Below the pieces are notes generated by a model. That model saw only the letters and a program-made list of their open reading frames with translations. It made no database searches and was not told where the DNA came from. From Phanerodontia chrysosporium (Eukaryota; Basidiomycota; Agaricomycetes; Polyporales; Phanerochaetaceae), in the NCBI GenBank assembly GCA_001910725.1, contig MJGA01000027.1:62001-126000 (forward strand): a stretch of DNA of 64,000 nucleotides, read 5' to 3'. The position numbers were made by a program, and so were the translations under genes. This document shows positions 34,771 to 45,413 of this stretch, piece after piece (within the stretch, counting starts at the first letter, position 1; every line of letters starts with the position of its first letter).

Positions 34771-35649
34771 TGCAGCGGCTGTTGAGCTGGCGGGGCGTGC
34801 TTAAGTACGCGGAGCACAATGGAAGCGTGAAAGCCACCCGCAGCGTGGCAAACACATGCCAGAACTTGAGGACGCGTCGAGCCTGCAGGCACCCTTCGGA
34901 CACATGGGCATCTGCATGGTAAGAGGCTGGCTGTCCATGCTCGGAGGTCGCAGAAGTCGTATGGCAGGGTTGTGGTAAGCCGACTCCCGAGCGAGCGATG
35001 TTTGCCAACATGTTGGGGAGGGCGCATCAAATGGCGCATCACAAGGCGCATCAGCGCATCAAATTCCTCCAGCAACCCAACGCAGGGGCATTTCGCTGTT
35101 GCTTCTCACCTCATCCTTGCTCTGTGTGGCACTTCTGTTAGACCACTCATTGTCAACCATGCAGACCGATTGCGTTCAGTCTTGTCTCTCGTGTCATCAC
35201 AGCAAAGCGAGATCATGTTTGCAAATATCTTGACTTCAGAACCAGGCTTTTCTAGACGGGAGGGGCGTGTTTCGTTCCTGAAGAAGATACACAGGGCTGC
35301 GGTGAGCATCTCTATGACTATCCATGTACATCGCGCCTTATCCGCTTAGAGCTCAATCAGACCTTGGCCTGCCTTGCATCGTGACCATTGAAAGTCGTTT
35401 GATGGTTTATCTGCCAGGTTCAGTCATCACCGACGGCCGTTGGGATATTTCACGAGCTCCGGAAACATCCTATCTTCTGCGGCATCAGCAGAAAGTGGAG
35501 CCAGCGTACACTTCGGGTTTGCTACCATCACCACCATCCTATATGTTGTCAGTCGTGATTCCGACCCTTGCTTTCAAGACTACTACGTTGCCTTGGCTCG
35601 TTGCGTCATTCTGATGGATCAGGGTGCACGTTATTTCGGTCATGTGTCC
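34771..35649. other. Divergent promoter region with GCGCATCA repeats
   Basis: Upstream of the minus-strand dynamin. Four copies of GCGCATCA at 35022, 35034, 35046 and 35054 (spacing 12, 12, 8). No supported gene. Confidence 0.4.
35022..35061 (+). repeat. Four-copy GCGCATCA direct repeat
   Basis: Exact octamers at 35022-35029, 35034-35041, 35046-35053 and 35054-35061, about 250-290 bp upstream of the minus-strand dynamin ATG. Possibly a binding-site cluster, possibly chance tandem duplication. Confidence 0.6.
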
Positions 35650-36075
35650 TCTCAGGTGAAGAGCGGCGGCGCAAGGCAGACATGCTGGCAGAGCTGGTGA
35701 GGCGAGTACACGGGAATCGCCGCGTCAGACTTCAGAAAGCTCGCGCTGCTAGAGCGAGAGCGCGTACTTTGACGTTGCAGGGCGGGGTGAGCAGCATTCT
35801 CCTACCTGTACCCACCGAATGCTAGCTCAAAGGCCTTGCGCACAGGGCGTGGCGGATCATGCACCGCTTGCGCTTGACAACGAGCCCCTGCACAGGTTCG
35901 CCGAAGCGCTGCAGGAGCACCTCGTGCGGCCGCTCGAACTCTGCGCTGCCGACGCTTGCGCAAAGTGCGCAGCATACCTTGAGAGAGATTAGGTCGCTGT
36001 AGCAACCCACGAGAGGCTCAGAGGCGGACAATTGCAATGGCTTGAGAGCGCCAGGGACGAACTGCACTGGAATCG
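35650..36075 (+). pseudogene. Dynamin C-terminal (GED) remnant
   Basis: Third dynamin copy, broken. On the plus strand, matches to the tail of the intact gene appear in order: EERRRKADMLAELVRR (like the pre-GED helix), AYFDVAG followed by a GTGAGC donor, and after an acceptor DHAPLALDNEPLHRFAEALQ with EHLVRPLEL and CAKCAAYLERD, matching the GED of the neighbour ([25 protein letters not shown]). An in-frame TAG at 35990-35992 cuts it, and the sequence after it (LESARDEL) still matches. No GTPase part was found upstream. Confidence 0.7.
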
Positions 36076-36472
36076 AACTGTGACTGCTTGGGCACCCTAG
36101 CAATGTTGAGAAGTTGGATAGGCGACGCAGTTGTATAATGATTGTATATGAGGTCGATCAGGATGGGGACAGTCGTTACGCGAGTCGTAAAGGCTCGAGC
36201 CTCGAGGAGAGTGGTGGTTCATTCCCTTGGATCACTCCACGGGGTTGCTGCAGTTACCCGGGCGTGTGGTATCCGGAATACAAAGCGTATGCGGGCTCGC
36301 ATCCGCCGCAATATATAGCTAACCTGAGCATCTGTGGTTGTCTTGTTCGAATCCGTCGTTGCTACTGAAAGGGAATCAACCCGTCACGTGAGGCACACCT
36401 ACATTATTACCTCGCGTTCGACTCGCGTTGACCGCGTCTTTCTTCCCACTTCTATCACCTCAGTCCCAGAAA
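36076..36472. other. Upstream region of the intact dynamin
   Basis: No gene seen. A T-loop-like GTTCGAATCC at about 36348 was checked for a tRNA and rejected. Confidence 0.5.
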
Positions 36473-39400
36473 ATGACAATTGACATCTTGGACTCGGAGT
36501 CAAACTATGCAAAACGTAGAAGACAACACCTTCTGCTGATCAACAAACTGCGCGGATTGGGGTAAGGCCATGTCTTTAGACGCGTTTTGCGGGGCTTACA
36601 TATCTGACCACCTGGTCTACTTAGAGCACAAGCAGATCTAGACCTTCCACGAATTGCGGTTATTGGGAACCAGAGTGCTGGCAAGTCAAGTCTCGTAGAG
36701 GCCATCTCAGGGGTTAGTCCTTTGTATGTTCCGTCACTCGCAAAGTTACCCACGTGTTTCGACCTCTAGATTTCCGTGCCTCGAGACGCTGGGACGTGCA
36801 CACGCTGTCCCATTGAATGTCGCATGGCCGATGCCACCGAACCCTGGAAGTGCCAGATTTCCATTCGTTGGGAGTTCCATAATAATGGCAGGCGGCGCGA
36901 CAAAGTTGAAGAGCTCCCCTTCGGCGACGTTATTGCCGACCCAGAAGACGTAGAACTTGCACTTCGGCAGGCGCAGGCGGCTGTCTTGAACCCATCCGTC
37001 AAGCCAAGTAGTTTTCTGGACATGTCCGAGGCGATGCTCAAGCAACGCCTCGCGAAGAACGAGCTGACTTTCTCTCGGAACGCCGTTTGCGTCGACTTAT
37101 CTGGCCCAGGATTGGTTGACTTGGCCTTCGTAGATCTGCCAGGTAAGTCGGACATGTTCACCACGAGACCTGTGACTAACGTCGATGGCAGGGATCATCC
37201 AAAACGCCGACCCTGAAATTGTTCAGCTGGTCGAGGACCTCGTACGGTCTCACATCGAAGGAAATTGTCTCATTCTTGTGACGTTACCAATGAGCGGTGA
37301 GCTCTCTGCTTCTCTCGACGTCATACAGCGGAACTCATTCTTCTAGATGACATCGAGAACCAGAAAGCGATGAGTCTTGCACGGCAGGTGGATCCTGCCG
37401 GGTCGCGCACGATAGGTTTACCTAATTCAATTCATTCTATTCGATGCACACTCACGCTAGCAATAGGTGTCCTTACCAAGCCGGATACTCTGACGAGCGG
37501 CGCGACACGGTCCAAGGAACTCTGGCTTGATGTTATCGAAGGGCGAAATCCCAAGTTCCCGCTTCGGCTCGGGTACTACTGTACACGTCAGCCCGACGAG
37601 GACGAGCGTAGGGCGGGTATCACGAGCGCGGAGGCGAGAACAGTAGAAGAAAGCTTCTTTCGGAAGACACTCCCATGGTCAGCCTCGACGTGCCCGCAGC
37701 AGTTTGGGACGCGCAATCTGGTAGCACACCTTAGTCGGCTGCTGACTGACATCATCAACAAAAGGCAGGTCGTCTCCAGACTCGATTAGGATCCCTTTTT
37801 TGACACTGTTCTCAGTCTCCCTAACATAGTGAATGAGACAGACCGTCAGCTTGACGAGTGCATCGCACGGCTGAGCGCGATGCCAGCGCGTATCGAGGAG
37901 CCGACGTCGTTCGTGCTCGCCCTGGTCACCCGGTTCTGCGTCCGCATGCACGCGTTCGTCGAGGGCGCGCTTGACACTGCGGCGCTCGTCCAGGCGTGCC
38001 GCCTCGCGTATGGTCGGTACAAGGTTGCGATCCGCGCGACAGCCCCGCCGTTCCTTCCATACCCTCATGCCGGTGCTGCGCGTGGTGATATCGACGCAGG
38101 GCGTGTCGCGCGGTTCCTTGCTCTGGACGACGGCGAGGGCTCTGCTGGGACGGGAACGTACCTCTACCTCAACGACGTCCGGACGCGGATCAACGAGTAC
38201 GTTCATATTTACCTTGCAGTGGCCTGAGCTACGCTAACCGTGACCGGCAGGGCAGTCACGCGAGAGCTGCCGAACAACATCCCGTACGTCGCGAAGGTGT
38301 CGTTTATCAAGGACTTCACACGCCACTGGGCAACGCACACGCGGCGCTGCGTCGACGCGGTCCACGGTGCTCTGCTGCAGACGGTGCTCGAGCTGGTGCA
38401 CGAGACCTTCGGGGCGTACGGCCGCCTGGAGCCCAAAGTACGGTGAGCTGTGCCCTGCGTTTCGCCGCCATGCTGCCGGTGCTGACGCAGAGACGGCAGG
38501 CGGGCCGTCGAGGACCTCATCCGCGCCAAGCTCGATGCCGCCGGGGTGCAGGCGCTGAAGGTCCTCCGCTACGAGAGCACGCCGTTCACGCAGAACGACC
38601 ACTACCTGAGCGCGTCGAAGGACAAGTTCCTGGCGCTGTACAAGAGTGCGCGGGCGAGCGCGAAGGAGGCCAGGTCGACTTCTTTGGCTGCCCCGAAGTC
38701 GGCGTCGCTGGCGGCAGCTGCGTCACATGCGGACAGTACACCTGCGAAGTCCGGCCTCTTCGCTGCTCCGGTGGCAGCACAACCTTTGCAAGCCAATCCA
38801 TTCTCTTCCGCAGCCACATCGACACCTTCGTCAATGCAGACCACGACGGCGTTCACAACCAAGTCTCCTTTTGGAGTGTCGGCTGCCCCAACCGCTACCA
38901 ATAGCAATACTGTGAGTATTACCTATGTTTGTTGCTCCGACGGCTCAGAGAGAGCCGGTGGATTAGATACGACCTTATGACTGTCCTGGCACGGTCGGAA
39001 GGGCGCTGTTTGCTGAAGTAGTCAGGGACGACTCTGCGTCTGCCGGGGGCTGGAGTTCTTTCCAGTCGATCTCGTGCAGGGGCGACTACTCGGACTGGTC
39101 GTTCGAAGTCTGTCAGGCTCTGCGTTCTTGGGAGACGTGATTCTGATATCCTTGCGTTCCCGTAGGAGCTCCGCACTGCGGACTACCAGAAGAATGCCAG
39201 CAGCACCAACGGCGCGTCCGACGGCAAGAAAAAGGCTAACATTGACTCTCCGTTCGCCACGCCGAAGCCTGCAGTCTTAACGTTCGGGGCAAGCTCTTCC
39301 GCTGCCAAGGTCGACTCACTATTTTCTTCTACCGCATCGTCGGCCAACGCACAACCCAGTCCCACACTGTTTGGCGGGCTCAATAGTAGCGCAGCTCCTT

Positions 39401-40021
39401 TGGCTTCGGCAACGTCTGGAAGTTTGGGGGGCGTCGCTGCGTCGCAGTGGGCGTCCGAGCCCCGTACGATGAGCGCACCACCGCTGTCTTCGTCGCCGTT
39501 CTCATTTTCTGCAGGGACTGTCGCACCGGCCGCATCGACGACTGCTCTGTCGTCCGGGCTCACCGAGGAGGACCGGCAGCGCGAGGAGAAGCTCGTGCTC
39601 GCGGGACTCGCGAAGCTCGGGTACACCGGCATCGTGCCCGCAGACCTTGGGAAGCTTGTCCCGCCCGACGAATACGAGCGCGAGCTCGAGGTGATGGCCG
39701 AAGTGCGCGCGTACTTCAAGGTCGCGTACAAGGTGTGTAGCCGTCTCTTCACCGAGCCGTGGTCCTAGCTGAGCCCCCTGGGCGCAGCGCGTGATCGACT
39801 ACGTCCCGCTCGTGATCGACCACGAGTTCGTGCGCGCGTTTGGGGACGCCCTGCAGGAGCACCTCGTGCGGCAGCTCGGCCTCGGCGCGCCGGACGCTGC
39901 GGCGAAATGTGCGGCGTATGTCGAGGAAGACCCGTTTGTTTCTGCCACGCGCGAGGAACTGAAGAGCCGCAAGGAGCGGCTTGAGAGCGTCAGAGATGAG
40001 CTCGTCGGGTTTGGACTGTGA
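36473..40021 (+). CDS. Dynamin-family GTPase (Mx-like) with FG-rich insert
   Basis: Large self-assembling GTPase, probably acting on intracellular membranes. ATG at 36473. G1 [21 protein letters not shown]2 Thr in [12 protein letters not shown]3 FVDLPG, G4 GVLTKPDTL, then [37 protein letters not shown]. The stalk has [40 protein letters not shown] and [16 protein letters not shown]. Between stalk and GED is an insert of about 200 residues, rich in Ser/Ala/Pro, with nucleoporin-like FG dipeptides (GLFAAP, SPFG, LTFGAS, TLFGG, SPFSFS). Then [20 protein letters not shown] and a full GED ending RDELVGFGL. About eight introns. No transmembrane segment or pleckstrin domain was seen, as in Mx-type members. 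All GTPase residues are intact. Confidence 0.85.
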
Positions 40022-40615
40022 TTATCAGAATCTCGTGCATGGATGGTTGGTTAGATGGATGGATTTGGTGCGTACTGTTCGTGCTGTTGCACCATCCCGC
40101 ATTGATCACTGTGCCAGGTGTTTTCAATATGATATACAACATTGGGAACAACTATTCCAACGCTCGATATTGCAGGCAGGGACAACTGTTACTACAACAC
40201 GCTCTGAAGGTAACGATCGATGGACGCTTCCCCTTCGGGTCATTCGCTGCGCACATCGTCCTGCGGCGGAACGATGTCATCCCGGGCTCCTACGATACAT
40301 ATGACGTTGTTCCTAAGAACTAAGCCTTGGTCATGACCCTGCAGTTACATGCATTGGTGGGTATGACTGGACGCCGAACGCTTCAAGTTGTAGCGTGTTA
40401 CCTACACTCTGATAGGGTTGCACCGCTGCGGTCAACTAACTAATACCTGAGTCCCTGTTGGTACAATTGGCCAACATCCCCACGACCGGCCGCAGCTTAG
40501 TCCGAACTCGCATTAGCGTTTGACTTGCATTCTCTATGGAACTTTTACATGCACGTTTGTTCCTCACCCGTTGAAACGCTTGCTCCTCGATGCGCAGGTG
40601 CAGCGCCACATTTCC

Positions 40616-40618
<3 letters not shown>
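40022..40618. other. Intergenic, no gene seen
   Basis: 3' flank of the intact dynamin. No coding frame supported. Confidence 0.5.

Positions 40619-40662
<44 letters not shown>
40619..40662 (+). repeat. Poly(T) tract of 44 bases
   Basis: Uninterrupted T run, equal to poly(A) on the minus strand. It could be the tail of a reverse-transcribed insertion read from the minus strand, a slippage-grown tract, or an assembly artefact. Neighbouring bases show no obvious target duplication. Confidence 0.9.
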
Positions 40663-40666
<4 letters not shown>

Positions 40667-40828
40667 AGGACAATTGCCTACGACGAGTCATGCCATGTGC
40701 TGCGCCGCGCACAATCGTGTTGGGCGGCCTGCGCGCTCTCTTGATCTACCTGAGTATGACAACGCGGGGCCGCGGCTGCGCTCTGGGTTGCTCTCAGCCT
40801 TGCCTTTCAAGACAACTCTTCCTTCGGC

Positions 40829-40945
40829 ATGTCCAGCACGCCAGACGCTCTTCGTGCAGCCATCGAGGCCTTCAACCGTCCGCGGGTGGGCCGGTCCCGA
40901 AGAACCCATGGCTCGCGGCTCCCGTGCTCAGCAGCACTATAAACT
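40829..40945 (+). pseudogene. Truncated inverted copy of the hemerythrin-like gene's first exon
   Basis: Reads MSSTPDALRAAIEAFN, matching MSGTQDALRSAIEAFK of the gene at 41229-42241, then a one-base deletion (AACCGTCC against AAGCCATCC) shifts the frame; in the shifted frame GGPVPKNPW matches GGPVPKDPW. Homology ends soon after. It lies in opposite orientation beside the 3' end of the parent gene. Confidence 0.75.
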
Positions 40946-41228
40946 GGACCTGAAGATATACCATGGGTACCGCAACGGCTTATTGCGCGTTACTGGTGGC
41001 CGGAACGTTAACATACGCAAACATTGGACGCCCAGCTCCTTATGCAGATGAAATCATGAGGTGCTCTGCTTGCGCAGAACCGTCATTGCTGCAAGACGCT
41101 TCCGGCACCTCCAAGATGACCAAGCAGCGAACCAGATAATCCTGTAACAAACGTCCAATAGTAGCCCACATGAAGTGATGACAGAAACTAGTAACAGTGT
41201 CGCGCTATGCCCATACCATCCCGCTCCG

Positions 41229-42241
41229 TCATGTTTCGTGTTTCGGAACGAATTCCCAGAACTAAAGCCGATATGAGCATGAGCGCGTGCATATGGCGCT
41301 TTGACTGACGTACATGTCTATACGGTATTGAGAAGACATACGGCACCAGGACATGCTTGAGCAGTCCTGGAACAGGTGGGAACGCGGTCCACTTCGGTTT
41401 GGCGAGGAGCGCGAACGTCAAGAAACGTGTAATAGGCTGAAACCGCCGATGTTCATCAGGTCCATGATCCAGGTAATAACACGCAGAAAACGACGTACGT
41501 GCTTCTTGACATAAGCCTGCGTAACCGCTGTCATGTGCTTCATCTCATCTGCAGTGAAGCCTGCCGCCTTCAGCTTCTCGGGCTCAAGGTGCGTGACCTC
41601 GTTGACGAGCTGCATGGCGTTCAGTATCTCGGCCAGGCCGCACTGCGAGGGCACATACATGCGTCGAGAGCGGGGGCGCAAAGTCGTCTATGAGCTTCTG
41701 CAGCCTCGCGCCGTCGAACGCCTCGGGCGTCTGATCCGCGGGCGCGGTCTTGTCGAGGCCATACGCGTGCCCGGGCGGGAGGCACGCGACGAGGTATCCC
41801 TCGAACGCGGCGACGCCGTCCTGGAAGGCGTCGTGCTCCTCCTGCACAAAGCGCGTGTCGAGCTTGGGCTCGAACATGGCAAAGTATGTCTCCTCTTCGT
41901 AGCTGTGCGCTGTCAGCAAGGGCCGCAGCACAACAGGACGCGACGTACTGGTGATGCGAGTGCAGCACGGCGCACCAGAGCAAGCAGTAGCCGACAAAGT
42001 TCGTCTGCTTCTGCGTCGGGATTGTTGGGGCTTGCTGGTTTTGCAGGACTGTGAGCTGGGTCTAGCTTGGCGGGACCGTTGGACGAACCTCGTACATGCC
42101 GAGTAGCGCGTTGAGAAACGTCACGTGTGCGCCTGCCATCTCCCAGTGCTGCATCGTCCACGGGTCCTTCGGGACCGGACCACCCGCGGATGGCTTGAAG
42201 GCCTCAATCGCTGAACGAAGAGCGTCCTGTGTGCCTGACAT
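41229..42241 (-). CDS. Hemerythrin-like (HHE) domain protein
   Basis: Protein with a probable di-iron or cation-binding four-helix bundle. ATG at 42241 (MSGTQDALRSAIEAF). Candidate metal residues: WEMAGAHVTFLNALLGM (His), SHHQYEEETYFAMFEP (HxxxE), VQEEHDAFQDGVAAFEGYL (His). The C-terminal part reads LNAMQLVNEVTHLEPEKLKA, DEMKHMTAVTQAYVKKH; a GTACGT intron ending TTTCAG leads to PITRFLTFALLAKPKWTAFP and PVPGLLKHVLVPYVFSIPYR, and a last exon gives FWEFVPKHET. The tail with WTAFPPVPGLLKH resembles fungal hemerythrin-like proteins. Exon edges around 41990-42075 and 41645-41665 are uncertain. A role in iron or oxygen sensing is inference from the family. Confidence 0.75.
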
Positions 42242-43018
42242 GTCTGAGCAGGCAGGACAATCGGGGGAGTGTGCGGGAGCAACGGAGAGTGCACTGCAGT
42301 TCCGCCTCGTTGTTATATTCGGCTGGCGAGGCATGCGGTGACGCTCAGGTCACGGCCATAACGCGCAGTGCAGGCCCTTGCATGAGACGCCAGGTGCGGG
42401 AGTCAAGCGTGCCAAGTGTCCGCAGTGTGTCGGCTAGAGGGGCATGTGGCGCTGCACATCCGCGCCCAGGGTCAAGCGCCCCGCCAGGGAGGCTGCCCGA
42501 GGCTATTTATGGGCGGAGATACGCCACGCTGAAACGAGCCTGCGATCTTCCCCGGCGGATCCAGCCTGTGCCGCGCCGATGCACAGATCGACAGGGTCGG
42601 GCAGGCACCGCGTTTCGATGATTTCTGGCCGCCGCATGCCCCGGTGTGGACGGAGTCAGGCACAAACGTTCCTACCGCTAAGACACCACCAAGGATGGGC
42701 CGTAGCCGGTCGGAAAATGTGAGCAAGCTTCACGGAGGCAGTCGACAGCAGTGATGCGGCTCTATCACGCTGCACAGCGACTGTTGAGCGTTCACCTGTA
42801 TGTGCAAGAACGTGAAGTACCAGACCATTCATGGGGATATTCCTCGAATGGGGGATATTGCAAGTGTTGTTGTAGAAGTGCTGCATGACGTGAACGTACT
42901 CACCGAGTTGTAGGCAATGCGTCCATGGATCAAAAGCATCTAGACCCAGTCCTGACGGCATCTCTATCTTGCGTATCCTTAGCTTATAGCGTAAGGCAGT
43001 CAAAGCATTCTCATGCGA
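42242..43018. other. Intergenic, no gene seen
   Basis: Between the hemerythrin-like gene and the next minus-strand gene. Only stop-rich or GC-biased frames. Confidence 0.5.
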
Positions 43019-44496
43019 CTAGTTGCACCGGTGCCATACAACAACACCATAGCATTGTCGATGGGCTACTTCTGATGGAAACAAGATAATGGCTGTATGC
43101 ACCGAGTCGGGCCGCTCGTACCCGTCCGGCGGAACGAGATTCTCGAGGTCCGTGGCAACGATCTCGTTGTACTTCAGATTCACGAGCGCCGCAAGCAGGC
43201 TATGGGTGACCCACGGCATATATTCGCCTGGAGCCTCTTCCATGTTCCCTCGGATGCACTGTGCAAAGGTATCAGAAAGCCGCACTGCCGACGCCTTGAA
43301 TTCGGCCACTGCAGGTGACTCGCCTAAGAGCGACTTCAGGACAAAGTTCAGCAGAGTACACCAGTTGTGGAGCTGCGACATGGTGAGTGTGTGCACTTTC
43401 ACAGTGGACTGCAGCCACCCGCGCACCAGGATCCGCGAGACGCATACAGATAGATGAGAGGGTCTTGGGATGAGCCACACTTCGCGTACTAGCTCATACA
43501 AAACAAGAACGTCTTCGATGCAGCTCCGCATGGCGACTATGGAACCCTGCGTCTTGGGAGTTAGTCTTGAGGGGCATTTGAGACAGTGCCTCGTACTTGG
43601 TTCATCAGGCCCCTGACAAGTTCGGACACATGATTCTCTTATATGCTTCTGAAGTAACATAACGGCACGAAGTAAGTACACCCTATCATGCGTCGGCTTC
43701 TGGTACAAGCGCAACAGCTTATCAACTGCATCGACGGACTCACAGATCGACAACCGACTTCCGCAGTCACGAAACGAAGGAGCGATGGTTCTTGAAAATA
43801 TGTTTGTGCAGCGGTTCAGCTGAATATCTATTTTTTCTCCTGTGCTCACAACCCATGAACACGATTCCGACGTCGAGTAGAGCTGCGGTGGCAGGGTGCC
43901 CTCAAAGAAAGGTTGGGCCACCTGATGCGACAACGTAGCCATGTATACGTTCGCCTCATGCTTCATGACGTACGTTGCCAGTACATTGGGCAGGCCTGTG
44001 CGTTTCGGGACTGGGTGGTTCGTCGGCGGCAAGGGCGCAGCGTTGGACTCGGCTGGGGTTGCACAGAACACACGAACCGGGTGGATCTTCGCCCACGGCT
44101 TGCTTTCGAGGCTATGGCAGTGCCAACGGGTTTTGGTTATCTAGTGTCGGTAGATGATAGCTGAAAACGTACCTCCAGATGCCCTCCTTCCGCACAGGAA
44201 TGCCCAGGGCTGCTGACACGACCCCGAGCCTTGCCCCGAGCGTACTGTGACGGAGCCGCAAAGACGCTGCAAGCAAGGCATGGACGGGGTTCGGACTTGA
44301 GAGCATAGGGTCCTACATCAATCCACGAGCAAATATAACTGCTTCCTTCGTGGAATACATTGACCTCGTCATCTTCAGCCAGCTTACGCAACGATAGCGG
44401 CCCAAATATGAGGTTGTCGAAGTATTCGGTGACGATGATCGTGACAATATCATAAACCGTCTCGGCCGGGAGAAATGGCTGGACCCCAGTATACAT
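43019..44496 (-). CDS. Hypothetical protein of a basidiomycete family, F-box-like N-terminus
   Basis: Unnamed protein. The ATG at 44496 gives MYTGVQPFLPAETVYDIVTI and IVTEYFDNLIFGPLSL, similar in style to the LPxELxxxI helix of F-box-like proteins. A weak GTCAAT...TGTAG intron joins to DPMLSSPNPVHALLAASLRL, and a GTACGT...CATAG intron joins to KPWAKIHPVRVFCATPAES. A long single exon (44071-43019) follows with EANVYMATLSHQVAQPFFEG, TNIFSRTIAPSFRDCGSRLS, SIVAMRSCIEDVLVLYELV, PRPSHLSVCVSRILVRGWL, LHNWCTLLNFVLKSLLGESP, YMPWVTHSLLAALVNL and DLENLVPPDGYER. The last piece is strikingly like the pre-GED helix of the dynamin next door ([13 protein letters not shown]). Mostly helical, no membrane segment. 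Function unknown. Confidence 0.6.
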
Positions 44497-45413
44497 CCTG
44501 AGTTCTGTGTAGGCAGAAATTCTCTTGTTTTCGGCCTCACGTTTGAGTGGTACATACTGAAGTACTGAACGTTTGCAGCGACCGCAAAACGCTTGCGGTG
44601 CTTACTAAGCAACGGAGCCGAAAGAGGAAGGTTCAGGTGTTCCTGTCCTCTCGCCTCCACTTGCCCAGCTCGCATGATGTGAAATGCCAATGCATTCAGA
44701 CACTCGCTTTCGCTATTCAAGGGAATGAAGGAGGGAACGTTACTGCGCTCCTTTACGCGACATTGTTACGCGGGACTGAAACACGGTATGAACTCCGAAC
44801 TAACTCGACTCGCCCCACCTCCCGCCATGGACATACCCCACCAAAGCAGGGTATTTGCACTTTATCTAGTACGCAAGCTGCGTTTATAATATCTCGGTAC
44901 GATTTTCTCAGACCCGAGTCCTCTCTAGCGTACCTGAGTTGAGGACCGCTACCAGAAAACACCTTCCCTATCGTCAACCTCCCGTCCCGCCACGGCCCTG
45001 GCAGACTGACGTCGCGTGTTGCTGGTTCCAAGGTACATATACTCCATACTATGTCTCTGCGAGAACATTTCGACGCGTATAGAGGGTGCCCCATCGAGGC
45101 ACCGCCTCCGTGGGCACATCCGACTTGAGTCGTGAGACGATCTCGCCCGTCTCGTCGCGACACCATTGTGGCTATCCGAACCCCAGCGTGTATCACGGAA
45201 CTCGTAGCGGAACATACGCAGCGCAGCCAGTATTGGGCTGCACCTTCTCAGAGGCTCGATGCCTCGGAAGGGCACAGGACCGCGGGCGTGCGCCAGGAAC
45301 CCGACCGCGTGCGCATGCAACTGGGACACAACCGGCTCACACGTTTGCTTAAGAGTAAGAGGCCCCTTCTCTCGCCCGTGGAACGCTCCCGACACCTTTC
45401 TTTGGTGGCACCA
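44497..45413. other. Divergent intergenic region, no gene seen
   Basis: Upstream of the F-box-like gene and of the first DUF6534 gene. Frames present on both strands are not protein-like. Confidence 0.45.

Noticed and set aside
36340..36372. T-loop-like GTTCGAATCC suggesting a tRNA
   Set aside because: The flanking bases do not form a five-pair T stem and no anticodon or acceptor arm could be placed.
40520..40744. Open frame with a run of Phe residues
   Set aside because: Produced by the poly(T) tract; the rest has no protein-like features.
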